Below are positions 20,918-32,445 of a stretch of DNA of 64,000 nt, piece after piece (the first letter of the stretch is position 1; every line of letters begins with the position of its first letter). The notes beneath the pieces are model-generated. The model did no database searches and had not been told where the DNA came from. It saw nothing but the letters and a program-made list of their open reading frames with translations. Source of the DNA: Riptortus pedestris (lineage: Eukaryota; Arthropoda; Insecta; Hemiptera; Alydidae); the NCBI GenBank assembly GCA_019009955.1, contig CM032228.1:255820001-255884000 (forward strand), read 5' to 3'. The position numbers were made by a program, and so were the translations under genes.

Positions 20918-21511
20918 TCTCTAAACAAGTAAAAGCTTTAGTTGTCTAGTAGAACAATGTTGTAACTAAAGCGAGGCTGTGCTACTGCATTCCCAATCTT
21001 GCTGTCAGTTGCAGACTCATAATGAATTATTGTTCTGTTTGAGCGATTCAAGGGAAGACTTCCTTCTCAAGAAGTGAAAAAGGTGGTGACATTGTTGTCT
21101 AAATACTCGCTGAGAGGCTTAGGGCTGTATGCCATTGTTGTTAGTGAGTGCTCTGCCTACCCGTTACTAACAGCAGCCTCCAATAAACAGGGCCGCCCTA
21201 CCTGCTCCTTCCACGAACCTCTGTTCATTGTCCCGTCAACTGTTCCCCTAACTCTGGTTCCGGATTGTCAGCTCTTACAACAACCCTCTATAGATCAATC
21301 AACACAACGAATAAACCTGTCGGGCTTTAAAAGTCACAAATTTGTAATAAGGTACTGTCCAAAAAACAATTATAAACCACTCGAGAAGATGTTGATGGTT
21401 ATAAATATCCCAAGAAACTCAAAATGTTCTTTAATCCATAAAGAAAACGAAAGCAAAAATATTAACATTTAACAAAAAATAAAACATCTAGAGCGTATAA
21501 AAATATTAACA

Positions 21512-21514
<3 letters not shown>
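20918..21514. other. Unassigned; contains a 132-codon frame
   Basis: The open frame 21074-21472 has no motif I recognise and no conserved neighbour. I would not call it a gene. Confidence 0.3.
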
Positions 21515-21549
<35 letters not shown>

Positions 21550-21550
<1 letters not shown>

Positions 21551-22890
21551 TAGCTCAGATACCCGGCTTCGCCCGGGAATTTATTTGAGGCTGAATGGTT
21601 ATGGCATTTTTTTGGCAAAACTTTACTTTGCACAATATTTTGACATTTACCCGTCCCAGTGTTTAGGGTTAATACCCGTCGTTGGCATTTGTTAATAATA
21701 AAATTAATTTTTTATGTAAGTCTTGACTTTCCTCCAAATTGTCATATTTCATGTTTTGTTATATTGCCATATTTCCCGTCTCCTGTGCATAATGCATAGA
21801 TTTCAATTACTAAGGACAAAATATTAACATAGATTTGAATTAATTTTTCCAGGTGAGGTACCTCATAGTTCAAATTAGAATGAATTGTTGAGCAAATCAA
21901 TATTTCTAAGCAAATTACTTGCTCCACACATTGTTCCTGGAGAAATGTATAAAACAAAAGTTAATCTAAATAACAAAGTAAACAACTTTTGTTATTTGCT
22001 TGTTTGTCAAAAAACAAATAGACAATTAAATATCATGAACTTTTATTTCAGGCTTCCATTATAACCCCCACTCCCGTTCTAACCTAAAAATTTTAATATA
22101 GCTTATAATCATGGAAGAATTAATGCTAATTGACATACCGAGTTTTTAAGTTCTGTTTAATCGTTTGTGCCTAATGAAATAGTTGACTCCCGCTTTAGTT
22201 TATAGTGTATATCTCGTTTATAATTCGGTATAAGAAAAAAGTGTATATAACAAAAGTTACTCTAAATAACAAAATAAACAACTTTTGTTATGTTCATATT
22301 TGCCGAAAAACGAATAGAAAACGAAATACCGCTATTTTTAAATTCAGCCCTCCCTTACAACCCCCACTCCTGCCCGTCCCTAGAAATGTTGGTATGGCTT
22401 GTTATAATGAAAGCGTTAGTGCTAATACATATACCGAGTTTTATTAATTTCAGTTGGGTCTTTTGTCCCAAATAAAATTGTTGACTTCCGCTATAGGTTT
22501 TAGCGTATATCTCGATTATAATACGTTTACGAAAAAAGTGTATATAACAAACGTTACTCTAAATAACAAAATAAACAACTTTTGTCATGTTCATACTTGC
22601 CGAAAAACCAATAGGAAACGAAATATCGCTATTTTTAATTTCAGGCCTCCCTTACAACCCCCACTCCTGTTCATCTCAGAGAATTTTAATATAGCCTAAA
22701 GTCTACGTTGGGTTAGTTGTAATATACATGCCAAGTTCAGCCGTTTATGCGTGAAAAGGTAACAAACAAACAAACAAACAAACAAACATACACCGAAGAA
22801 ACAAAATGCAGTTATGGTGTCTATGACATGAGAAACGAAAAGTTATCGTGAAATTTCGCAAAAAAAATCAATGTCCAGACAGAGGTTACA

Positions 22891-22963
<73 letters not shown>

Positions 22964-22965
22964 CT
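21550..22965 (-). mobile_element. Non-autonomous Helitron with intact CTAG end
   Basis: Minus-strand 3' end: CCCGGGCGAAGCCGGG hairpin, then TATCTGAGCTAG ending at 21550. The next base is T on the minus strand, as canonical A/T insertion requires. Three internal ~290-bp modules (about 21960, 22250, 22545). The 5' side AACCTCTGTCTGGACATTGA merges into (TA)n 22900-22957, so the first bases are not resolved. The 3' end abuts a (TA)n tract at 21513-21549. Confidence 0.88.
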
Positions 22966-23386
22966 CTTAATCCTCTAGCGGTCGCAATTTTTGTTTGATC
23001 GTTGCCAAACTAGATATTTAAACATTTTATGTAAAAAGAAAGATCAAGTTCGTTAACGGCTGAAATAGGACCAGAGGTAGGGAGGGGGGTTAGACGGGTG
23101 GATTTTCGAAAATTCTAAATATCTCCGTTACTATACGTCGGATCGAAAAATTGTATAGAATCAATCTTATTGCAAATTAAATGTACTATAAATATTGTTA
23201 TATACATTTATTCTCTATCTTGAATATTAACCGAGATATTTGCATTTTTATTAAATCTGGGCGGCTTTCCCGCCAAAAGCTAGTTCGTCCGTTTCCTTAA
23301 CTGCTCGGCTCTCCTGAAATTTCTCTATTGTAAAACATCACGTTGGAAATCTGCTTAGTTTACGCAGCCCTTGAGTGGCGGACTTT
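22966..23386 (+). mobile_element. HINE-like element, R half
   Basis: Resumes right after the Helitron TA tract with CTCTAGCGGTCGCAATTTTT and ends GGAAATCTGCTTAGTTTACG, CAGCCCTTGAGTGGCGGACT. The L half was not found upstream of the Helitron. Confidence 0.82.
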
Positions 23387-23470
23387 TAGCAGATTTCCCT
23401 TAAAATCAGCTATTTTTATATTTATTTAAATATGATTGAACTTATTGAAAATATGACGGACTTTTTATAT
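23387..23470 (+). mobile_element. Minimal HINE-like element (about 80 bp)
   Basis: L end TTTTAGCAGATTTCCCTTAA follows directly on the previous R end. After only about 50 bp comes GACGGACTTTTT. A 23-bp direct repeat beginning TTTTTATATTTATTTAAATA straddles that end. Confidence 0.55.
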
Positions 23471-23493
23471 TTATTTAAATATGATTACAAGTA

Positions 23494-23913
23494 AAAAAGT
23501 CCGTCACGCAGGGGCTGCGTAAACTAAGCAGATTTCCCATGTGAAGTTATACAATAGAGAAATCTGCCTAATAACAACTGAATTAGTAATAAACCTCTAA
23601 AACCTATTCACGAGGGACGAATAGTTACGAAAACGGCCGCCAGAGCCCACGGCGGAAAGTCCGAAACATACGACTGCTGCCGCAGAATACAAATGCAAAT
23701 ATCTCAGTTAATATTTCAAGATACAGAATAAATGTATAGAACAATATTTATAGTAAATTTAATTTGCAATAAGATTAATTCTGTAATCGTTTTCGATCCG
23801 ACGTATAGTAACGGAGATATTTTGAATTTCAGTTTTTGAAGTATATTGAAGTATGTACCTCATTTTCGTCATCTACTAGGTAGGATGATTTCCCTTAGGG
23901 GAAATCTGCTAAT
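23494..23913 (-). mobile_element. HINE-like element, core deleted
   Basis: R end AAAAAAGTCCGTCACGCAGG at 23493; L end ATTTCCCTTAGGGGAAATCT to 23911. The (TA)n core and G-run block are missing, giving about 420 bp. Confidence 0.85.
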
Positions 23914-24019
23914 AGGGATTAAAGTAAATGTGTTTACATGTCTTTAGTCTAACCAGCTGGGCATTTATTTATTATTTATATTTATCTATCACAATATCCC
24001 CTCCAAAATAAATAAATAA

Positions 24020-24088
24020 ATATTTATCTATCGTAAACCTTCACGTGGGAAATCTGCTTAGTTTACGCAGCCCCTGCGTGACGGACTC
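24020..24088 (+). mobile_element. HINE-like R-end fragment
   Basis: TATCTATCGTAAACCTTCAC, GTGGGAAATCTGCTTAGTTT, CAGCCCCTGCGTGACGGACT. No body upstream. Confidence 0.8.
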
Positions 24089-24211
24089 TAATTTTAAGCG
24101 AGGTATTCGTAGTATATTTTCCCTGTTTTCGCGCCGAGTATCCCTCTGACGTGTGGAGTTTAATTTAATTTTTATGACCTCCATCGGTTGGATACTAATA
24201 CATTTCAATTA

Positions 24212-25170
24212 TCTAATATATAAAAATGAATGTTTGTGTGTATTTCCTTTATAGAATCGTAAACGGCTGAACCGAATTTTATGAAACTTGGTATGTATAT
24301 TACTACTAAAACAGGTTAGGTTTCTGGCTGTATTAATATTCTCTGAGACGAACAGGAGTGGGGGTTATAAGGGAGGCCTGAAATTAAAAATAGCGATATT
24401 TCGTCTCCTATTGGTTTTTCGGCAAATATGCACATAACAAAAGTTATTTATTTTGTTATTTAGAGTAACTTTTGGTGCATACAATTTTGTCGTATAACAA
24501 ATTATAAATGAGTTATACGCTAAAAACTATAGTGGGAGCCAACAATTTTTTATGGCACAAAAGACTCAACCGAATTAAACGAAACTCCGTATGTGATTTG
24601 GTTTTAGCACCTCCCTGATTGTAAGCTATATTAAAATTTCTAGGTACGAAGAGGATTGGGGGGTTATAAGGGAGGTCTAAAATTAAAAATATCGATATTT
24701 CGTTTCCTATTGGTTTTCGGTAATTACGCACATAACAAAAGTTAGTTATTTTGTTATTTAAAGTAGCTTTTGATATATGCACTTTTTCCATATAATGAAA
24801 TATAAATGATGTATACACGAAAAACTATAGAAGGGATCAACAATATTATGGGATTCGAAAGACTAAATCAACAAAAGTCAGTATTTTTAACAAAGATAAT
24901 ATGATAATCTATGGTTATGTTATATATAAAAAATGATACATGCACAGAAAACGGGTAATATGAAAATATTGTGTATTATGTTGAATTAAGCACATAACAA
25001 ATACTTTTATTATTTACATATCCACAGCACTCCGGACTCGGGTGTCAATCCTATGGATTGAGACTGGAAAATGTAAAAATATTGTACAAAGTAAAGCCCC
25101 CCCCCCAAAAAAAACCGTCATCATTCAACCTCAAATGATTTCCCGGGCGAGGCCGGGGTACTTCAGCTAG
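24212..25170 (+). mobile_element. Non-autonomous Helitron, both termini intact
   Basis: Begins TCTAATATATAAAAATGAAT after an A at 24211. Ends with a hairpin (TCCCGGGCGAGGCCGGGG) and CTTCAGCTAG at 25161-25170, followed by T. TC...CTAG between A and T is the canonical Helitron rule. About 959 bp with two internal modules. A C9 run at about 25099 precedes the 3' end. Confidence 0.9.
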
Positions 25171-25557
25171 TTACTCATAAAAGTTTGTATTTAATAATTA
25201 GATAATGTTACTAATAAATCTTTTTAAACTATAAATGCTCTACAATCATTGTCCTATGCATTCTTTCGTAACTCTAATATTCAGAAAGTAATACTTTCTG
25301 TCTTCAGTAAACCCCCATTTCTACCCATCGGATTGTTATTTAGAAATAGAAATTATATGGTCAGATAAGATGAGTTTCTTCTTGTTGATTAGTATTATTA
25401 TTTTTCGTTTCAATTTTAGTTATGTTTTAGGATTTTTTCTGTTGTTAGTTTTACTTTTTTTTTTGTGAGTTATTGTTCAGTTAGTTCTTGTGAGTTGTTT
25501 GTCTTGTTTTATGGCCGTTTATGTTGGTGAGCAATATCGCCTAGTAACGAAATACAC
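25171..25557. other. Unassigned AT-rich sequence
   Basis: CTTCAGTAAACCCCCATTTC at about 25302 hints at a decayed HINE-like long-form piece; otherwise nothing recognised. Confidence 0.35.
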
Positions 25558-25572
25558 AAAAAATGATTTAAA

Positions 25573-25753
25573 ATTAAATTATTTATTAACGTCCACTTTT
25601 TGCAACTAAGGCTAATTAGGATAAGTCATCTACAGGTTACCACCCTTTTCCTAGTCACAGTGGGACTAAGGGTTTATTTAATGAGTTCTGTCACTAAATA
25701 AATTCCTATTACCCAGGCGGGAATTTAACTCGCCACTCTAGGTTTACCGTGAG
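25573..25753 (-). mobile_element. SINE copy 3, 5'-truncated, perfect target duplication
   Basis: Flanked by an identical 15-bp duplication AAAAAATGATTTAAA at 25558-25572 and 25754-25768. The body matches copies 1 and 4, but the outer part of the tRNA-like head is missing. A 5'-truncated copy with a perfect duplication indicates target-primed insertion of an incomplete cDNA. Confidence 0.9.
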
Positions 25754-25768
25754 AAAAAATGATTTAAA

Positions 25769-26167
25769 TAAATATTTATTTTTCTCAAGCATATACAACG
25801 TTAGATTACTCCTTGGCGAGGGTAGATAAGGGCTGGAGCCTGGTGTGGTCGCCGAGTGACGTCAGAGAGCTCCAAATCCTTGCTAATCCTCGCTGGCGGG
25901 GTTTATTGCTCCGACCTCACTGGCCTCACCTTATTACAGCTGCTAAGTCAGCCACCTCTCTCTCTCTCTGCCCACTACCAATTATCCTTTTATTGGCCTA
26001 TATTGCATTCTCACTCCCTACTCTATTATTGTCTATAATACTTTACAGGCCCTTACAATTATGTCTTATTAGTCCAAAGCCTTTTATTTATCGTCGAATC
26101 ATTTCCTTGTTTCCAGTAAATCCAGACACAGGAAGGCGGCTACCGAGAAAGGACCTTGTTGTGAGGT
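25769..26167. other. Unassigned, GC-richer sequence
   Basis: Overlapping frames at 25813-26220 and 25856-26038 show no motif. Probably host intergenic DNA. Confidence 0.35.
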
Positions 26168-26297
26168 TGTTTTACCAGATTTCCCTTGTAGGAAATCAAC
26201 TATTGAGATTATATTCATGACTGGATTTTCGAAACACTTTCTCAAATACAAATCGATAAAACGGGAACATGAACTTACGAAAATGAGGTAAGTTTAA

Positions 26298-26362
<65 letters not shown>
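26168..26362 (+). mobile_element. HINE-like L half with (TA)n core
   Basis: L end TTTTACCAGATTTCCCTTGT, ACGAAAATGAGGTAAGTTTA, then (TA)n 26302-26362. Helitron sequence follows; the matching R interior appears at 28733-29245. Confidence 0.75.
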
Positions 26363-26367
<5 letters not shown>

Positions 26368-27230
26368 TGTAACCTCTGTCTGTACATTGATTTTTTTCGC
26401 GAAATTTCACGATAACTCTTTGTTTCATATGTCATATACACCATAACTGCATTTTGTTTCTTTCGTGTGTGTTTGTTCGTTACCTTTTCACGCATAAACG
26501 GCTGAACCGAATTTTATGAGACGAACTGGAGTGGGGGTTATAAGGGAGGGCTGAAATTAAAAATAGCAATATTTCGTTTCCTAATGCATTTTCGGCAATT
26601 ATGCAGATACGAAAAGTTGTTTATTTTGTTATTTGGGGTAACTTTTGTCGTATATCTGAGTATAAATGAGTTATATGTTAAAAACTACTGCCGAAGTCAA
26701 CAATTTTATTTGGCACAAAAAACTCAACCGAACTAAACCACACTCGGTGTGTGAATTAGCACTAACGCCTTCCTTATAATAAGCCATACTCACATGGGAG
26801 TGGGGGTTATAAGGGAGGCCTGAAATTAAAAAGATTGATATTTCGTTTCCTATTGGGGTTTCGGCAAATGTGCACATAACAAAAGTTGTTTATTTTGTTA
26901 TATAGAGAAATTTGCTCAACAATTCTTTGGAACTACCATGAACCTCTACGGGAAAAATTAATTCAAATGTATGTTAATATTTTGTGCTTAATAATTTAAA
27001 TATATGCATAATGCACAGGAAACGGGAAATATGACAATATGAAGGACAGTGAAGTCTTACATAAAAAAATAATTTTATTATTAACAAATCCACAAAAACG
27101 ACGGGTATTTACACTAAACACTGGGACGGGTAAATGTCAAAATATTGTGCAAAGTAAAGCCTTGCCAAAAAAATACCACCAACATTCAGCCTCAAATGAA
27201 TTCCCGAGCGAAGCCGGGTATCTGAGCTAG
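26363..27230 (+). mobile_element. Non-autonomous Helitron with CTAG end
   Basis: 5' side AAATTGTAACCTCTGTCTGT directly after the TA tract; 3' hairpin CCCGAGCGAAGCCGGG and TATCTGAGCTAG ending at 27230, followed by T. Two internal modules. Confidence 0.88.
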
Positions 27231-27240
27231 TATATATATG

Positions 27241-27704
27241 TACATGGTCTCAAGTTCCCGTGCCACCCCGCTCCCTCCCTTAAAATCACCAATTGCATTA
27301 ACAAAAGGCTCATACTTGCTGTGCAATAATTGAGACCCCTGAAGAATCTTTTCAGTCCATATTCAACATCGTAACCTTTTCCAGCGACCATAACTTTGGA
27401 ACGGGAAAAGGAATGGATTCTGAAATTTCGAAAAAAAGAATAACAAATACTAAAAAAATATTCTGGAATGCATCCAAAAAATGTTTACGGACATGTCATA
27501 TGCACTTTAGAATACGGTATGAAATACCTTTACGCTCTGTGTATTTACTACTGAAATTGAATTTATCGTCAATCTGATTTTATTTTAGCAGATTTCCCTT
27601 AAGGGAAATCTGCTATTGAGGTCGTACTCATGATACGAGTTTCGAAAAATTTCTTCTAATGTCCATCGATCCTACCCAGGAGATGACGAAAATGAGGTCC
27701 GTTC

Positions 27705-27760
<56 letters not shown>

Positions 27761-28732
27761 CTGTTAACGCTCTAGCGGTCGCAATTCTTGTTTGATCTCT
27801 ACCGAACTCGGAATTTAATCGTTTTATGTAAAAAGGAAGATCAAGTTCGTTAATGGCTGAAATCGGACCAGTGGGAGGGGGGGGTTTAGAGGGGGGGATT
27901 TTTGAAAATTCAAAATATGTTCGTTATTATGTGTCGGATCGAGAAATTGTATAGAATAAATCTTATTGCAAATTAAATTTACTATAAATATTGTTCTATA
28001 CATTTATTCTGTATCTTGAATATTAACCGAGATATTTGCATTTGTATTCTGCGTGTGGTCACTAGTAGCCTATGTTCAAACTTTCTGGCGAGAGCTCTGG
28101 CGGCCGTTTCAATAACTATTCGTCCCTCGTGAATAGGTTTAGAGGTTAGGTCAACTGTATTTTGGGGCTAGAAACTACTGGGTTATTGCGCCCTAAATAA
28201 TGTTTTAGGTTTAGAGGTTTCTTACTACAACAGTTGTTATTAGGCAGATTTCCCTATTGTAAAACTTCACGTGGGAAATATGCTTAGTTTACGCAGCCTC
28301 TGCGTGACGGACTTTTTTTCATGTCTTCAATATTCTGCGACATGTTTTTTTTTTTTTTAAATTTCAGAATCCATTCCTTTTCCCGTTGACTTGTTTCAAG
28401 GACAATTTTGTTTACTTCAACTTTTAAGTCGCAGCATTTTTTAATAAAATGTGCCGATTCTGAAATAAAGATTTGTGCATTTTATGACCGAAGTATGTGT
28501 CCAAACAAAACATTCGCCTATATAAACTCGTTTTAGAATTTGATTTTCAACAATAATCCGAAATAAAAATGTTGGCATTCCTTTGGAAATTCCCAAGTTG
28601 TGGTCACTGGAGAAGGTTACGATGTTGTAATATGGACAGAGGATTCTTCACTGGTCACAATTATGGCACACCAAGGCCCAACCTTTAGATTTTAAGAGGG
28701 GGGGGGGTGGCACTGGGGACACCCTGTATATA
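27241..28732. mobile_element. Foldback element with long inverted repeats, split by a HINE-like copy
   Basis: Left end CATGGTCTCAAGTTCCCGTG CCACCCC; right end GGGGTGGCACTGGGGACACC CTGTA. Inner segments also pair: GAAGAATCTTTTCAGTCCAT near 27341 against the inverse ATGGACAGAGGATTCTTCAC near 28630, so the arms exceed 150 bp. Without the nested HINE-like copy it is about 760 bp. Relatives are at 54857 and 60833. Superfamily unknown; no coding sequence. Confidence 0.65.
27587..28318 (+). mobile_element. HINE-like element, short form, with a probable empty site elsewhere
   Basis: L end AGCAGATTTCCCTTAAGGGA; (TA)n 27709-27756; R end ACGCAGCCTCTGCGTGACGG then a T-run. The flanks AATCTGATTTTATTTT and ATGTCTTCAATATTCTGCGA lie close together without the insertion at 55458-55508. 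Confidence 0.92.
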
Positions 28733-29245
28733 TTTGCCTGTTACCGCTCTATGTTTGGCAATTTGTGTTTTATCATTACCAAACTCAGTATTTAAACATT
28801 TTATGTTTATATGAAGATTAAGTTCCCTAACGGCGCTGGAATTCGTACCGGGAGGAGGGGAGGGTTTTAGAAGAGCGAATTTCGAAAATATCTCCGTTAT
28901 TATGCATTGGATAGAAAAATTGTTCCATATTTTAGTTTTCGGCTATCAGTAAACCTCCAATCTTAAAAAAAGTCGCATTAACAATAAGTCGTCACGTCCA
29001 ACTAATTCATTCCAAGATTATACGTTATGGGATTCAATGATTTTTTACTGTGTGAAATACATGCAAATACTCTGATGAGGTCATCAATTATGATTTTTCG
29101 ATCTTTACTTCAAAATGTTTATTCGATCTAGACCATTCTTGATATTTAGCCGTAAAAATCAACACTAATGTTTCATATTTGTTATTGGCTGAAATCGGGC
29201 CTAGAATATTGGTGGGGGGATTCGAAATATCTAAGTTATGATGAT
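28733..29245 (+). mobile_element. HINE-like long-form interior
   Basis: Starts TATATATTTGCCTGTTACCG after the foldback element, carries the G-run block, then the long-form segment (CATTAACAATAAGTCGTCAC), and ends without an R terminus at the minisatellite. Confidence 0.7.
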
Positions 29246-29248
29246 GAA

Positions 29249-29933
29249 AGGTGGCCCTACATACATATCTCGTTACCAAGGTCATGTCCCACCGTACTTG
29301 GAAGCACATATCCTTAACAAGATCATCACTGGCCCTACATACAAGCATGACATGTTACCAAGGCCATGTCCCACCTTACTTGGACATGTATATCGTTAAC
29401 AAGATCATCACTAGCCCTACTTACAAGCATGACATGTTACCAAGGTCATGTCCCACCTTACTTGGAAGCACATATCCTTAACAAGATCATCACTGGCCCT
29501 ACATACAAGCACGACATGTTACCAAGGTCATGTCCCACCGTACTTGGAAGCACATATCCTTAACAAGATCATCACTGGCCCTAAATACAAGCATGACATG
29601 TTACCAAGGTCATGTCCCACCTTACTTGGAAGCACATATCCTTAACAAGATCATCACTGGCCCTACATACAAGCATGACATGTTACCAAGGTCATGTCCC
29701 ACCTTACTTGGAAATGTATATCGTTAACAAGATCATCACTAGCCCTACTTACAAGCATGACATGTTACCAAGGTCATGTCCCACCTTACTTGGAAATGTA
29801 TATCGTTAACAAGATCATCACTAGCCCTGCTTACAAGCATGACATGTTACCAAGGTCATGCTTGACCATACTTGCAAGCAAATATCCTTAACAAGATCAC
29901 CACTGGCCCTAGTTACAAGCATGCAGAAGAAGC
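29249..29933 (+). repeat. 82-bp minisatellite, about 8 copies
   Basis: The unit contains GACATGTTACCAAGGTCATG, TCCCACCTTACTTGGAA and AACAAGATCATCACT. Two unit types alternate irregularly: one with AGCACATATCCTTAAC and CTGGCCCTACATAC, the other with ATGTATATCGTTAAC and CTAGCCCTACTTAC. The order seen is A B A A A B B A. Because 82 is not a multiple of three, the short overlapping frames here are artefacts. Confidence 0.95.
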
Positions 29934-30474
29934 AGACCAGGAATCGTCCATTGGGCGGGTTTGAATGCAGCATCCAACTAATTCTGTTTACATATCGAAG
30001 AGTATGGCTCACAAATTCCAGGGTTTTACGACCTCTTCAAAAGTTCGGCGTCCTCGCCGCCTCTGCAATGCATAAAGGCTGCGTACTGTAATTGAAGGTA
30101 AATGGGAGTGTTTGTCACGGGACTATTCCATTCGAGGCGACTGTTACTTAAGAGAAGAGAAGAAGATTTACAGTCCAGGACGAATGCTGCTGAGGAAGCC
30201 CACGGAGCGAGTCTAAATGGCAGAACAAACAAACAGTTCCGGGTAACGTTAGGCCCTTGGCGATCTAGCGGAGAAAGGGAGAGTGCACTGCCCTTAGGGA
30301 CCACTGACCTCAGGGCACCGACCTCAGGTACTCTCAGAGGTACACAGCCTCCGATAGCAGCTGATTCCCGCTTCTTTGTAGCCTCACAAGGACCGCATTA
30401 TCTCTTCAAAATTATCATTACCGTCACCATTCCAGTACATTATCTAAATCTCGGGTTACAGCAGTAGAGACTCC
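29934..30474. other. Unassigned, balanced base composition
   Basis: A 121-codon + frame at 30102-30467 has no motif I recognise. An exon is possible but unsupported. No repeat family seen. Confidence 0.3.
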
Positions 30475-31826
30475 TTTTAGCAGATCAGCTATTGTGGTCG
30501 TACTCATGACGCGATTTTCAAAAATTTTCTTCAAATGTACATCGATCCTACCCAGGAGATGACGAAAATGAGGTCAATTCAAAACTGTATATATTATATA
30601 CGAGGGTCATTTTTAAAGTAAGAGCCGATTGTGCAGGTGACGTCAGTTGAAGGCCAGCAACTCTTGGCCTGTCAAACCACTACACTGTCATTGCGTCAGA
30701 CGTCTCTGCCAGTCATAGTTTATGATTATTCTGCCAAGTTTGTTATCAAGTCGATCAGCAATCCTGCCGATTGTCAAGTGCGGGCTGTTATTCGGTTTTT
30801 GAACGCAAAAAAAGGTTCGTCCTGCTGAAATTCACTCACAATTCACCGACCCGCCCCGAACAATTCAAATGAGAACATCCAACACGGAAAATCATGTCCA
30901 AAGTGTTTTGGGGTCGGAAAGGCATTCTTCTGATAGACTTTTTGCCAAGAGGAATGACAATAAAAGCGGAGAAGTATTGTGATACACTGGTAAAGCAAAA
31001 CAACTGGGCAATACTTTCCACTGGGAAATACTGGATCATCCACCTTTCAGCCCAGACTTAGCACCATCAGACGTTCATCTCATTCCAAAACCTAAGGAAT
31101 ATTCTCGGTGGGAAGCGTTTGGAAAGCGATGATATGGTAAAAGAAACAGTAAAGAACTGGTTTAAAGGTCAGGCAGCGGAGTTCTTCGATGAAGGGATCC
31201 AAAAGTTGGTTGCCACGGCTTGACAAATGCTTGAATATTCAAGGCAAAAGTGAAATAAATGTACATATTTTAGTTTTTGATCTTAATTGTGCTATTAAAC
31301 AAAATTTCCTTAACTCCATAACAAAACGGCTCTTACTTAAAAAATGACCCTCGTATATATAACGTATGTCTGTTATAGCTCCAGCGGTCGCAATTATTGT
31401 TTAGGCGTTACCAAACTAGATATTTAGTAATTTTGTTTAAAAAGAAAGATCAACTTCCTTAACGGCTGATATTGGACGAGGGGGGAGGGGAGGGGGTTAG
31501 TGGGCAGGAATTTCGAAAATTCAAAATGTCTTTGTTACTATACGTCGGAACGAAAAATTGTATGGAATCACTCTTATTGCTAATTACGTTTACTATAAGT
31601 ATTGTTGTATACATTTATTCTCTATCTTGAATATTAACCGAGATATTTGCACTTTTATTGTGTGCGGATAACGGACGACATGAGTTCGGGTCTAGTCGTG
31701 AATTTCCGCCAAAAGCTAGTTGGGTCGTTTTCGTACTGTTCGGCTCTCGTGAAATTTCTCTATTGTAAAACTTCACGTGGGAAATCTGTTTAGTGTACTC
31801 AGCCCTTTTGAGCAACGGGCCTTTTT
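30475..31826 (+). mobile_element. HINE-like element interrupted by a mariner
   Basis: L end TTTTAGCAG with the palindrome partly deleted (AGATCAGCTATTGTGG). The body runs to the small TA tract at 30587-30600, the mariner, then CCAGCGGTCGCAATTATTGT to the R end (GGGAAATCTGTTTAGTGTAC, ACGGGCCTTTTTT). Confidence 0.85.
30601..31353. mobile_element. Deleted mariner element in the TA core of a HINE-like copy
   Basis: Inverted repeats of 27 bp start CGAGGGTCATTTTTAAAGTA on the left and end ACTTAAAAAATGACCCTCG on the right (26 of 27 match), flanked by TA on both sides. On the + strand there are transposase pieces: KSISNPADCQVRAVIRFLNA at about 30748, then NENHVQ/SVLGSERHSSDRLF-like and EILDHPPFSPDLAPSDVHLI pieces, the last around the third catalytic Asp of DD34D mariners. 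Frames are broken and the central core is deleted. 753 bp versus about 1.3 kb for intact mariners. Confidence 0.9.
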
Positions 31827-31927
31827 TCGTCATCTCTTGGATAGGATCGATGGATATTTCGGGAAACGATTCGAACATCGCTTCACGAGTACAACCTCCA
31901 TAGCAGCAAAGAGGGAAATTTGCTAAG
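31827..31927 (-). mobile_element. HINE-like L-end fragment
   Basis: TTCGTCATCTCTTGGATAGG to GAGGGAAATTTGCTAAGAA, directly abutting the R end of the previous copy in opposite orientation. Confidence 0.75.
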
Positions 31928-32445
31928 AATAAGGGAGGTCCAATACCGGACCATTATCATATCAAATCATTAAAATGCAAGTAGGCCTGTGTAGTTGGGC
32001 GTGATGTGAATATGCAAACAAGGGCATATGTTAGTAGGAGATTAGCTGCGGATGGTACAAGTGTTTGGCCGACAGATGTCCACCGATTCCTACCCCGAGA
32101 CTATCAACCCTTCATCCCCTTGCAATTTATAACCCTCTCCCCAGCCAGTCATTCCTAGTTTATTATCTCCTGTTCATGTCCAAGAGTCAGGGCACTCGCC
32201 AGCATCATAGCTGCGCTTATTAGCAGATTTCTCTTATGGCAATTCTTCTTGTAGCTTCCCTGGACCCAATAATCAAGATTTCGCCACATTCTTGAATGAC
32301 AGGGTAAGCTTTTTTTCACGTAGACTTTATTATAACTCAATGCTAAGTGAACTTAGCATATTTCCCACATGCTGGACTCACTATTGATCTCATCTGACAA
32401 TATAATTTCTATTTCTAACCAAAAGCCTCATGAGTAGAGAAGACA
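31928..32445. other. Unassigned sequence
   Basis: A decayed TTAGCAGATTTCTCTTATGG at 32219 is the only HINE-like trace. No gene recognised. Confidence 0.35.

Noticed and set aside
21074..21472. 132-codon + frame as a gene
   Set aside because: No recognisable motif, no splice or promoter context; length is possible by chance.
29251..29891. Series of overlapping ~65-codon frames
   Set aside because: Each is the same 82-bp minisatellite read in successive frames.
30102..30467. 121-codon + frame and 92-codon minus frame over the same bases
   Set aside because: Two opposite frames of similar length in balanced-composition DNA and no motif; not enough to call an exon.
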